A stretch of DNA of 15,658 nucleotides from Deltaproteobacteria bacterium (GTDB lineage: Bacteria > Desulfobacterota > Desulfobacteria > Desulfobacterales > B30-G6), in the NCBI GenBank assembly GCA_003647375.1, contig QMMS01000076.1, forward strand, positions 1-15,658, read 5' to 3'. The notes beneath the pieces were generated by a model. It saw nothing but the letters and a program-made list of their open reading frames with translations. It was not told where the DNA came from and searched no databases. The translations under genes were made by a program, and so were the position numbers. Every line of letters starts with the position of its first letter. Within the stretch, counting starts at the first letter, position 1. This document shows positions 9,724-15,658 of the stretch, piece after piece.

Positions 9724-10274
9724 TAGACACTTTCACCCCTTTTTAAAGATTCTCTCATGTTGAGTAATTGTGTTTTTATACTTCCATCCAACACAAGATC
9801 CCCGATTCTTGTAACGATACCACCGATGAGACTGGAATCCTGCCCACATTCTAAAACAATATCTTTGCCCGTCTTTTGAGACAAGGATGAGCGAATTTTT
9901 TCGATGGTTTCGGACGAAAGTTCGGTTGCCGAAACCAGGCTGGCTCTTGCAACACCTTTTAACTCGTCAGCTAATTTCTGATAAAAATCGTTTATATTGA
10001 CGAGAAAGCCCACACGACCTTTGTCAAACAGCAACAACAAAAAAGCATTCATCACCTTGGAAAGACTCAGTTTTTCAAGAACGGCGTTCAAAACGTTCTT
10101 TCGGGCGGCAGTATCATACAGAGGGTTGGTTATAGCCTGGCTGAGATTGCCTTCCCGCTCTATCAGGTCCGAAAAAGCTTTCAATTCTTCACGGTAGGTT
10201 TCAGTCTGTCCGTCTTCCTTGCCTATCAGCAGCAATGCCTTGGCATAACGCCTTGCAATAGCCAGATTCTTCAC
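9723..10274 (-). CDS. atpH: ATP synthase delta subunit (OSCP type)
   Basis: Links the top of F1 to the peripheral stalk. 183 residues with the N-terminal helical bundle ([13 protein letters not shown]) and the conserved C-terminal block [20 protein letters not shown], followed by the final helix. The start is GTG at 10274, whose first base is also the last base of the atpF TAG stop (TAGTG); AAGGTGG lies upstream. The stop overlaps the atpA ATG. Both junctions point to coupled translation. Confidence 0.96.
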   Translation of the reverse strand: MKNLAIARRYAKALLLIGKEDGQTETYREELKAFSDLIEREGNLSQAITNPLYDTAARKNVLNAVLEKLSLSKVMNAFLLLLFDKGRVGFLVNINDFYQKLADELKGVARASLVSATELSSETIEKIRSSLSQKTGKDIVLECGQDSSLIGGIVTRIGDLVLDGSIKTQLLNMRESLKRGESV

Positions 10275-10891
10275 TATGCCACCACCTTCTCTAAATAGTC
10301 GTCGACCAGCCTGTCCTGATCTTCGGATGAAATTTTAGCTTTGATTATTTCCTCGGCCTTGACAAGAGCCACTTGAAGTATTTCTTCCTGCAACTGATTT
10401 TTGGCTTGTTTGAATTCTTGTTCGATGTGTCGTTTGGCCTGCTCTTCAAGTTTCACGGCTGTGTTTTCCGCCTCCTTGATAATTCTTACCCTGGCCTCCT
10501 CCCCCTGCTTGACATATTCCTCTATGAGCCTCTCAGCCTCCCCTTCCAACCGGGAAAGTTTTTCGTTGTACTCGGCGAGTTGAGCTTCGGCTTCTTTTTT
10601 CTTGTTTTCAAGCGTGTTCAGCTCATCTTTTATTCCCTTGATGCGGGCATTTAAAGCCTGGGACAAGGGTTTTCTCAGAACAAAAAATAGAGCAACCGCA
10701 AGAACAGTAAAATTCATGACACGAAAGGTATCTTCCTTAACCCAACCCTTAGGCGCTGCTTGGTCATGACCACCTTCTGCAGAAGCAAAAACAGCACCGG
10801 CATTGAAAACAAGCAGGACTGTAAAAATCAGCACGAAGCGTGAAACGGTCATTGCTTTATTCCGTCTCCGGTTAAAACCCGATTGTATCAT
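10274..10891 (-). CDS. atpF: ATP synthase b subunit with hydrophobic N-terminal extension
   Basis: Peripheral-stalk subunit of Fo. The 205 residues show two hydrophobic segments: residues 17-38 (ending AGAVFASAEGG, like a signal peptide or extra membrane helix) and the true b-subunit membrane helix at about 55-73 (RVMNFTVLAVALFFVLRKPL). A long charged coiled coil follows to the C terminus. An N-terminal extension of this type is common in deltaproteobacterial b subunits. The ATG at 10891 overlaps the atpF' stop (TAATG) and has GGGAGGG 8 nt upstream, so I prefer it over the internal ATG at residue 14 (10852). This is the second of two b-type genes. Confidence 0.93.
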   Translation of the reverse strand: MIQSGFNRRRNKAMTVSRFVLIFTVLLVFNAGAVFASAEGGHDQAAPKGWVKEDTFRVMNFTVLAVALFFVLRKPLSQALNARIKGIKDELNTLENKKKEAEAQLAEYNEKLSRLEGEAERLIEEYVKQGEEARVRIIKEAENTAVKLEEQAKRHIEQEFKQAKNQLQEEILQVALVKAEEIIKAKISSEDQDRLVDDYLEKVVA

Positions 10892-11316
10892 TAAACAACC
10901 CTCCCGAGAATTTTTTCACTGATGGTACCTGCAAAATCTTCAACTTCTTTCATCAGCGTCTCCCTGGCGCCATCTGCTTCCCCGGCAATCTGTTTCCTTA
11001 TCTTTGCCATCTCCGCCTGGGCCTTTTCATTGATTTTTCCGATGAGTTCCTTTTCTTCATCCGCGGCTGCCTCCAGGAGTTCCTCTTTTTGCTTCAGTCC
11101 CCTGGCCCTGGCCTCCTTAATACCGGATGCAAAGGCCTGATCCTGTGCAGCAGCCTTTGATTCAGCAGTTTCAATATCGGCTTCAAGGCCGGAGAATTTT
11201 TCTTTTCTTTGAATAATAATATTACGAATGGGTTTGTAGAGGATGAGATTGAGAATCCATATCAGGAATAGAAAATTGATGATCTGGATGAACACCGACC
11301 AATCAATGCTAATCAT
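10891..11316 (-). CDS. atpF': ATP synthase b' subunit
   Basis: Second, divergent stalk subunit, expected to form a b/b' heterodimer with the product of the next gene. 141 residues: one membrane helix at about 5-27 (WSVFIQIINFLFLIWILNLI, then LYKPIRNII) and a charged coiled coil to the end; no signal-peptide-like extension. It is the first gene of the ATP synthase unit, with GGAGG 7 nt before the ATG at 11316 and a strong promoter upstream. It is shorter than its partner, consistent with b' subunits of other bacteria with split b genes. The symbol atpX is also used. Confidence 0.9.
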   Translation of the reverse strand: MISIDWSVFIQIINFLFLIWILNLILYKPIRNIIIQRKEKFSGLEADIETAESKAAAQDQAFASGIKEARARGLKQKEELLEAAADEEKELIGKINEKAQAEMAKIRKQIAGEADGARETLMKEVEDFAGTISEKILGRVV

Positions 11317-11383
11317 ACAAGAACCTCCAGCAATTAACGATTTTTATGGGTTGCACCCGCATCTTTACCAACTGACCCGCGAA

Positions 11384-11413
11384 GCTATATCATTCGGTAC
11401 ATGAGATTGTCAA
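11384..11413 (-). promoter_or_regulatory. sigma-70 promoter of the ATP synthase operon
   Basis: On the minus strand a perfect TTGACA (11413-11408) and TATAGC (11389-11384) are separated by 18 nt. A run of A-rich sequence (AAAAAAAACAAAAAAC) ends directly upstream of the -35 box and could act as an UP element. The predicted start near 11377 gives a leader of about 60 nt before atpF'. The bactofilin gene upstream therefore does not have to be cotranscribed. Confidence 0.7.
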
Positions 11414-11478
11414 AGGTTTTTTGTTTTTTTTTAGTGGTCATTTTACGCCTCGACAAAATAGGAATATATTAATACATT

Positions 11479-11847
11479 TCAACTGGTTTTACTCTTTTTA
11501 AGCTCTCGGTTTTCCATGCTGCAGGTACCATTAAAGACCACACCCGAATCAATGCTGATGGTCGGTGCCTGTAGCTCGCCCGAAATGCGGGCGGGCGGGT
11601 ATGCTTCAATCCGATCCCTGGCCTGAATATTACCGTTAACGCTTCCCTTGATAATGACGGTTTCAACAGCAATTTCTGCCTCAACGGTTGCCTTGTCTCC
11701 AATGATAACCGTTCCATCGTCACTGACAACTTTCCCTTTTACTTTTCCATCCAGACGGATGGTCCCCTTGAAATTGATGATGCCGTCGAAGATCGCATCA
11801 TGGCCCAGAAATGTGGACACCGCGTCTATTTTTTTCTCTTTCTTCAT
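11479..11847 (-). CDS. bactofilin family cytoskeletal protein
   Basis: Bactofilins polymerise without nucleotides and scaffold cell-shape, wall-synthesis or chromosome-segregation proteins. The 122 residues show the short beta-helix repeat pattern (FDGIINFKGTIRLDGKVKG, then GTVIIGDKATVEAEI, then VIIKGSVNGNIQARDRIE), with glycines every few residues, and the usual terminal turn GVVFNGTCSM. Disordered tails of about 14 and 15 residues flank it. The ATG at 11847 has GGGAGG just upstream. It is placed between the PBP2/RodA pair and the ATP synthase operon on the same strand, and a 162-nt gap with a promoter separates it from atpF'. Which process it serves is not shown by the sequence. Confidence 0.94.
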   Translation of the reverse strand: MKKEKKIDAVSTFLGHDAIFDGIINFKGTIRLDGKVKGKVVSDDGTVIIGDKATVEAEIAVETVIIKGSVNGNIQARDRIEAYPPARISGELQAPTISIDSGVVFNGTCSMENRELKKSKTS

Positions 11848-11993
11848 TATTTCCTCCCAAACCAGGTAAACCGGATAATTTTTTTATCACGAAAACACGA
11901 AAAAACCATTGAAGCTCCCCGCAGCAGAGCTACGAGGGGTTCTTTTGATCAAAGTATTTAGAAGCCATCATATTAACATGACAATTATGATGG

Positions 11994-12029
11994 TCTCGCA
12001 AAAAGTCAGAAAAGTTACTTTTTACGAGA
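11994..12029. repeat. short inverted repeat with TCTCGCAAAAAGT arms
   Basis: TCTCGCAAAAAGT (11994-12006) and ACTTTTTACGAGA (12017-12029) are inverted copies differing at one position, with a 10-nt centre. I recall arms of this type as ends of small palindromic elements in related genomes, so this could be an element reduced to its termini; that comparison is from memory. It contains no gene. Confidence 0.6.
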
Positions 12030-12131
12030 GTGTTTTGTATTTGGTGTTTAGTGTTTTGGCGTCTAACAGCTATGTAGATCAGCATATATTCCAAGCTAAA
12101 TACAAAATACTAAATACTAAACACTAAATAC
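12030..12131. repeat. A+T-rich degenerate palindrome (TAAATAC/GTATTTA words)
   Basis: The left arm (12030-12059) is built of GTGTTTTGTATTTGG-like words. The right arm (12091-12131) is built of the complementary words CTAAATACAAAATACTAAAT and further copies. The best pairing joins 12030-12043 with about 12097-12110; other registers are possible because the right arm repeats the same word several times. The design is the same as the element at 1307-1401, with different words. Confidence 0.65.
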
Positions 12132-12139
12132 TGGATGCT

Positions 12140-12308
12140 CCCGGCTAACTACTTGCCGGGGCAGGCTTATCAAAGCCTGCCCCGGACTTGATCCGGGGTC
12201 CGGCATGACGCTGTTATTACTCCGGCAATTAAATACCCTAAAGCTGTCATTCCCGCGCAGGCGGGAATCCAGGAAGGTGCTGGATGCCGGATCAAAGCCG
12301 GCATGACG
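12140..12308. repeat. cluster of G+C-rich REP-like hairpins
   Basis: Hairpins in order: CCCGGC (12140-12145) with GCCGGG (12155-12160); CCGGGGCAGGCTT (12156-12168) with AAGCCTGCCCCGG (12173-12185), a perfect 13-bp stem with a 4-nt loop; CCCCGGA (12180-12186) with TCCGGGG (12192-12198); ATTCCCGC (12249-12256) with GCGGGAAT (12261-12268), of the dRS3-like ATTCCC type; TGCCGG (12285-12290) with CCGGCA (12298-12303). CCGGCATGACG occurs twice (12200-12210 and 12298-12308). Such units are widespread REP-type intergenic repeats in proteobacteria. Confidence 0.8.
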
Positions 12309-12359
12309 TGTTGATCTATTTAGTTGCCAGGTTAATAGTATCTTTACGCTTCTATAAAA

Positions 12360-12404
12360 TGCGACAGCGTCGCACATAAATAATAAAATCGCTCCGCGAT
12401 TTTA
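12360..12404 (-). terminator. tandem terminator-like hairpins after rodA
   Basis: On the minus strand, directly after the rodA TGA, TAAAATCGC pairs perfectly with GCGATTTTA around GGA (12404-12384) and is followed by TTATTTATG. A second hairpin, TGCGAC-GCT-GTCGCA (12374-12360), is followed by TTTTATAG. Together they should end the mrdA-rodA transcript before the repeat island. Confidence 0.7.
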
Positions 12405-13514
12405 TCATTTTTCGAACTGAAATCGCCGCATGCTGATATTCAGGAGAATGCCTGCACAAATCATCATGGTTACAATGGATGAGCCACCATAACTGATAAA
12501 CGGCAGCGTCACACCCACCACAGGCATCAGCCCCATCACCATTCCAATATTGATAAGGACCTGCCACATGATCAAAGTGGTGATACCTACAGCCAGAATG
12601 GTCCCGAAATTATCACGGCAATTGGTGGCAATGTTCAACCCCCACACGATGAGAAACAGGAACAGCAACAGCAAAACCGATGCGCCGATAAATCCCCACT
12701 CTTCAGCAAGTACGGAAAATATGAAATCCGTGTGCTGTTCCGGCAAGAACGACAATGCGTTTTGGGTCCCTTGTAAAAAACCCCGGCCCGAAATATATCC
12801 GGATCCAATACCAATTTTCGACTGGATAATGTGATATCCAGCACCTAGCGGATCTCTGTCCGGGTTCAGAAATGTCAGGATCCGTTGTTTCTGGTATCCT
12901 TTTAAAAAATACCAGACCAAGGGCCCCGACAGGACGCCGAAAGACAGGCTATAAATCAGGGTTCGCCTTTCGATTTTGACAAACAGCGTCATGGTACCGG
13001 CTATGAGAAGTATGACCATGGCCGTTCCCAAGTCGGGTTGTTTTACGATCAGGATGAAGGGGATCGCTGTCAGGATTATCGGAGTAACAAGTCCGCGGAA
13101 CGAAAATCCTCTCTCGCTGGCATATTTGGAATAGTAGCGTGCCAGAACGATAATGACGGCAACCTTGGCTATTTCTGAAGGCTGAACCGATATTGGCCCC
13201 AGCAAAAGCCATCGCTGAGACCCGCCGGTAATCTTGCCAAAGATCAAAACGCCGACCAGGAGAAAAACACAGCCCCCATAAATGATGTCGGCCCACTTTT
13301 CCAGTGATTTATAGCTGAATAAAAAAAAGACGGTCATCGCCACCAGGCCGGCACCATACCAGATGAGCTGTTTGGTAAAAAGAATTTTCTGGGCTATATC
13401 AGCACCTGCCGTCACAGCGCTGTAAAGGGCCACCAGTCCAAAAATACCCAGGACAATGATCAGCAGCAGCAGTCCCCAATCAAAATACTGTACCAGACGT
13501 CTATCGAAGCCCAT
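12405..13514 (-). CDS. rodA: rod-shape SEDS glycosyltransferase RodA
   Basis: Peptidoglycan polymerase of the elongasome; it joins lipid II units in complex with the PBP2 encoded just upstream. The 369 residues form about ten membrane helices. SEDS landmarks: GGSQRWLLLGPISVQPSEIAK at 97-117, KQPDLGTA at 158-165, YHIIQSKIGIGSG at 227-239, LPEQHTDFIFSVLAEEWGF at 257-275 with the putative catalytic Asp263, and MPVVGVTLPFISYGGSS at 330-346. The ATG at 13514 lies 3 nt after the mrdA stop, and its ribosome-binding site AGGGGAA sits in the end of mrdA, so the two are cotranscribed and probably coupled. Also called mrdB. FtsW is a paralogue, but the pairing with a PBP2 makes RodA the better call. Confidence 0.96.
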   Translation of the reverse strand: MGFDRRLVQYFDWGLLLLIIVLGIFGLVALYSAVTAGADIAQKILFTKQLIWYGAGLVAMTVFFLFSYKSLEKWADIIYGGCVFLLVGVLIFGKITGGSQRWLLLGPISVQPSEIAKVAVIIVLARYYSKYASERGFSFRGLVTPIILTAIPFILIVKQPDLGTAMVILLIAGTMTLFVKIERRTLIYSLSFGVLSGPLVWYFLKGYQKQRILTFLNPDRDPLGAGYHIIQSKIGIGSGYISGRGFLQGTQNALSFLPEQHTDFIFSVLAEEWGFIGASVLLLLFLFLIVWGLNIATNCRDNFGTILAVGITTLIMWQVLINIGMVMGLMPVVGVTLPFISYGGSSIVTMMICAGILLNISMRRFQFEK

Positions 13515-13517
13515 ACG

Positions 13518-15416
13518 TTATTCCCCTGCCATAACAACGCCATCCGGCATTGTCTGTCGGCCCTGTGCCGTGAAAGCCAGATTTTTCCGATCCTGTTTTT
13601 CCAGATAGGCTTTGATGAGCTCCTTGGCAATTGGTGCGGCTGCAGTAGAACCGTGTTCACCGTGTTCAACAATAACGGCAACGGCTATGCGAGGCGCCTC
13701 GGACGGTGCATAAGCAACGAACCAGGCGTGGGATTTGTGGTAATCAGAGAGATCCTTCTCTTTTACTGTCTCACCAGCCCTGCTCTTGCGGCTGACCAGC
13801 TGTGCCGTACCGGTCTTGCCGCTGATGGGATACTTCTTCAATTTGATACCACGCGCAGTCCCCTTCCTGGTATTGACAGCCTCCCACAGACCTCTCTTGA
13901 CGATATCCATGGTTTTCGGATTGATGGTCAGAGTTCCCGTAACCACGGGTTCAATATTTTTCACCTCGATACCATCCGCCGCTTCCACGCGCCTGACGAT
14001 CTGGGGTTGATAGAGGGTTCCGCTATTGGCGATGGCAGACGTCAAAACCAGCATCTGCAACGGCGTTGTCAGGTTGAACCCCTGCCCGATAGACACGTTC
14101 AGGGTCTCGCCCTTTTGCCAGGATTCTCCAATACGCTTTTTTTTCCATTCCGAGGTCGGAATCAACCCCTTGCCCTCATTGTCCAGACTGATACCGGTTC
14201 GCTCACCCAGCCCGAACATTCTGGCGTACGATGCCAGCTTGTCAACGCCGACTTCCTCGCCAACCTTATAAAAAAAGACATCGCAGGATTCCACTATTGC
14301 GCTGACAACATTCATCTCTCCGTGCCCGCCTCTTTTCCAGCAGCGGAAAACGCGATTGCCCATGGCATAATAACCGGGACAGTAATGAGTGGTTTTCAGG
14401 TCGATGACGCCCTCCTCCAGTCCGGCAATTGCGGTTACAATCTTATAGGTGGAAGCCGGGGGATATTCCGCCTGGATAACCCGGTTCGTCATGGGATATC
14501 CGGGATTTGAGATTAAGGCGTTCCATTCTTTGCGGGACATGCCGCTCACAAAGGCATTCTGATCAAAAGTGGGGCTGCTGGCCATAACCAGGATATAACC
14601 GGTCATAGGGTCCATGGCAACCACCGCTCCGACCCGGTCCTGTAACAGCTCCTCCGCCTTTTTCTGAAGTGAGCAATCCAGTGACAAATACAAGTTCTGA
14701 CCTGGGGTGGCACTGACGGTTCTCAACACCTTGACCACCTGTCCCCTGACATCGACCTCCACCTGCCGACCACCTCGTTTCCCCCGTAGCAGATCTTCAT
14801 AGGTTTTTTCGGCGCCGAATCGTCCGATAAAATCTCCCCCCTTGCAACCTGCAAAGGCACCGCCCTGCAACTCACGGGCATTAATCTCTCCCAGGTACCC
14901 GATGAGGTGAGCAGCATACTGACCATTGATATAATGACGAACCGGACGGATATCCATAACTACACCGGGCAGGTCAAACTTGTTAACCTCGATGGAGGCC
15001 ATGGCATCCCGTCCAATATCCTGTTTTAACAATACAGGTTTATAGGATGACCGGCCATTGCTCGCTCTGACCTTCTCCATCATGTCTTCTTCCGGGATAT
15101 TTGTGTAGTGCGCCAATTTCTTTAATGTCTGTTCAAGCGGTTTGGCATTTCTGGGAATAATGCGCAAATCAAAGGAAGGGCGATTGTCCACCAGCAACCC
15201 GCCTTCTGCATCGAAAATCAGTCCCCGTGGCGCAACGATGCTTTCCAGACGGATGCTGTTGTTTTCCGAAAGTCTGAGAAACTCCTCGCCTTTCATGATC
15301 TGGAGATAAAACAAGCGCATGAAGAGGATTGAAAACGCCACTACCACACACAAAATGGCGCCCAGAACCCGCTTATTGAACCATTCGTTTACTACCGTGT
15401 TCAGATATCGTTTCAA
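13518..15416 (-). CDS. mrdA: penicillin-binding protein 2 (elongasome transpeptidase)
   Basis: Cross-links peptidoglycan during side-wall growth and activates RodA. 632 residues: short cytoplasmic tail, one membrane helix at about 17-40, the dimerisation/pedestal domain (VAPRGLIFDAEG at 61-72, GRFGAEKTYEDLLRGKRG at 198-215) and the transpeptidase domain with SxxK Ser322-Thr-Tyr-Lys325 (YPPASTYK), the SxN-equivalent Ser377-Cys-Asp379 and the KTG triad Lys534-Thr-Gly536. All catalytic motifs are intact. The start is TTG at 15416: an in-frame stop lies at 15449-15447, no ATG or GTG lies between, the first internal ATG is past the start of the membrane helix, and GGGG is 5 nt upstream. The usual mreBCD genes are not in view; the upstream DNA is a repeat. 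Confidence 0.96.
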   Translation of the reverse strand: MKRYLNTVVNEWFNKRVLGAILCVVVAFSILFMRLFYLQIMKGEEFLRLSENNSIRLESIVAPRGLIFDAEGGLLVDNRPSFDLRIIPRNAKPLEQTLKKLAHYTNIPEEDMMEKVRASNGRSSYKPVLLKQDIGRDAMASIEVNKFDLPGVVMDIRPVRHYINGQYAAHLIGYLGEINARELQGGAFAGCKGGDFIGRFGAEKTYEDLLRGKRGGRQVEVDVRGQVVKVLRTVSATPGQNLYLSLDCSLQKKAEELLQDRVGAVVAMDPMTGYILVMASSPTFDQNAFVSGMSRKEWNALISNPGYPMTNRVIQAEYPPASTYKIVTAIAGLEEGVIDLKTTHYCPGYYAMGNRVFRCWKRGGHGEMNVVSAIVESCDVFFYKVGEEVGVDKLASYARMFGLGERTGISLDNEGKGLIPTSEWKKKRIGESWQKGETLNVSIGQGFNLTTPLQMLVLTSAIANSGTLYQPQIVRRVEAADGIEVKNIEPVVTGTLTINPKTMDIVKRGLWEAVNTRKGTARGIKLKKYPISGKTGTAQLVSRKSRAGETVKEKDLSDYHKSHAWFVAYAPSEAPRIAVAVIVEHGEHGSTAAAPIAKELIKAYLEKQDRKNLAFTAQGRQTMPDGVVMAGE

Positions 15417-15451
15417 GAGAACCCCAAATAAAATCGTTGCACGATGTTATA

Positions 15452-15457
15452 ATTATA
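15452..15457 (-). promoter_or_regulatory. possible -10 box of mrdA
   Basis: A perfect TATAAT on the minus strand at the edge of the A+T-rich repeat, which would start transcription about 30 nt before the mrdA TTG. No convincing -35 box is found 16-18 nt upstream, and the region is A+T-rich, so this is weak. Confidence 0.25.
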
Positions 15458-15620
15458 AATTCGAATATCAAATATCGAATATCGAAACAAATCCCAATAC
15501 CGAATGCTCAAATGACAGAAACATCGCCGATGGCTTGCAGACGGGAGATTGGTTGTTTTGTTCATTCGAATTTGGGTCATTTGAATTTGTTTAGAATTTC
15601 GATATTCGTGCTTCGGATTT
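15458..15620. repeat. A+T-rich inverted duplication upstream of mrdA
   Basis: Two arms of about 65 nt (15458-15522 and 15554-15620) read as degraded inverted copies around a more G+C-rich centre (15523-15553). Shared words include CGAATATCGAAA (15476-15487), found inverted at 15597-15608, and CAAATGAC (15510-15517), found inverted as GTCATTTG at 15577-15584. The same words recur at 3085-3107. No transposase or coding frame. The layout resembles a miniature inverted-repeat element. Confidence 0.7.
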
Positions 15621-15658
15621 GTGACACCTCACCGATACTCCGGCTGGAACGTTTTTAA

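Larger units (their letters stand above)
11848..12404. other. gene-free repeat island between bactofilin and rodA
   Basis: 557 nt with no credible gene. In plus-strand order it holds: a short stretch with the direct repeat CACGAAAA (about 11888-11903); a weak hairpin with CCCC (11917-11920) and GGGG (11936-11939); the inverted repeat 11994-12029; the A+T-rich palindrome 12030-12131; the G+C-rich hairpin cluster 12140-12308; and the rodA terminators 12360-12404. A minus-strand open frame across 12117-12377 is an artefact of the hairpin repeats. Several families next to each other suggest a landing zone for small non-coding elements. Confidence 0.7.

Noticed and set aside
11341..11392. tRNA D-arm-like string GGGTCAGTTGGTAAAG in the atpF' leader
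   Set aside because: No acceptor stem, anticodon arm or T-loop can be found around it, and it lies between a good promoter and the atpF' start; a chance resemblance.
12117..12377. 86-codon minus-strand open frame with an HAGFDPASS...LDSRLRGNDSF-like translation
   Set aside because: It is the translation of REP-type hairpins; this peptide pattern is a known spurious product of such repeats, and the frame has no ribosome-binding site or family.
13653..14510. 285-codon plus-strand frame opposite mrdA
   Set aside because: Antisense to an intact PBP2 transpeptidase domain; composition reflects the opposite strand.
15629..15658. Possible end of an upstream minus-strand gene (nine sense codons then TGA at 15631-15629)
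   Set aside because: Only 30 nt are visible; that is too short to tell a gene end (mreD would be expected nearby) from chance.

Overview
The window is an ordinary housekeeping stretch of a bacterial chromosome. Every gene I can support lies on the minus strand, so it reads from high to low coordinates. The best guess for the organism is a sulfate-reducer-type deltaproteobacterium (Desulfobacterota, probably Desulfobacterales). The reasons are an F1 operon that starts with two different b-type subunits (b' then b) and lacks the a and c genes, a bactofilin just upstream of it, a free-standing GlmU uridyltransferase domain, RNase Y, and intergenic repeat families of a kind common in that group. 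The assignment is an inference from gene content, not from a search.

Layout in transcription order. Positions 15658-15417 hold an A+T-rich inverted duplication and no gene. mrdA (PBP2) and rodA form the elongasome pair, 3 nt apart, closed by two terminator-like hairpins (12404-12360). Positions 12404-11848 are a 557-nt gene-free island of several unrelated repeat families. A bactofilin gene follows, then a good sigma-70 promoter (11413-11384), then atpF'-atpF-atpH-atpA-atpG-atpD-atpC. The first four atp genes are joined by TAATG/TAGTG stop-start overlaps, and a strong hairpin sits between atpG and atpD. An intrinsic terminator (5209-5176) ends the ATP synthase unit. Next is a truncated GlmU. 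A consensus-like promoter (4320-4291) then drives a ZapB-like coiled-coil gene, zapA and, directly downstream, a 6S RNA (about 3523-3338). After that come rny (RNase Y), a palindromic repeat, and tyrS, which runs off the left edge with only its last residues missing.

The genes cover growth functions: cell elongation (PBP2/RodA), cytoskeletal scaffolding (bactofilin), ATP synthesis (F1 and stator), UDP-GlcNAc supply for the wall (GlmU domain), Z-ring assembly (ZapA and ZapB-like), global control of RNA polymerase (6S RNA), mRNA decay (RNase Y) and tRNA-Tyr charging (TyrRS).

I see no phage, CRISPR, toxin, secretion or biosynthetic system, and no convincing undescribed system. The points most worth a second look are the zapA-6S RNA-rny linkage, the single-domain GlmU, the use of TTG starts, and the composite repeat island with overlapping alternative hairpins.
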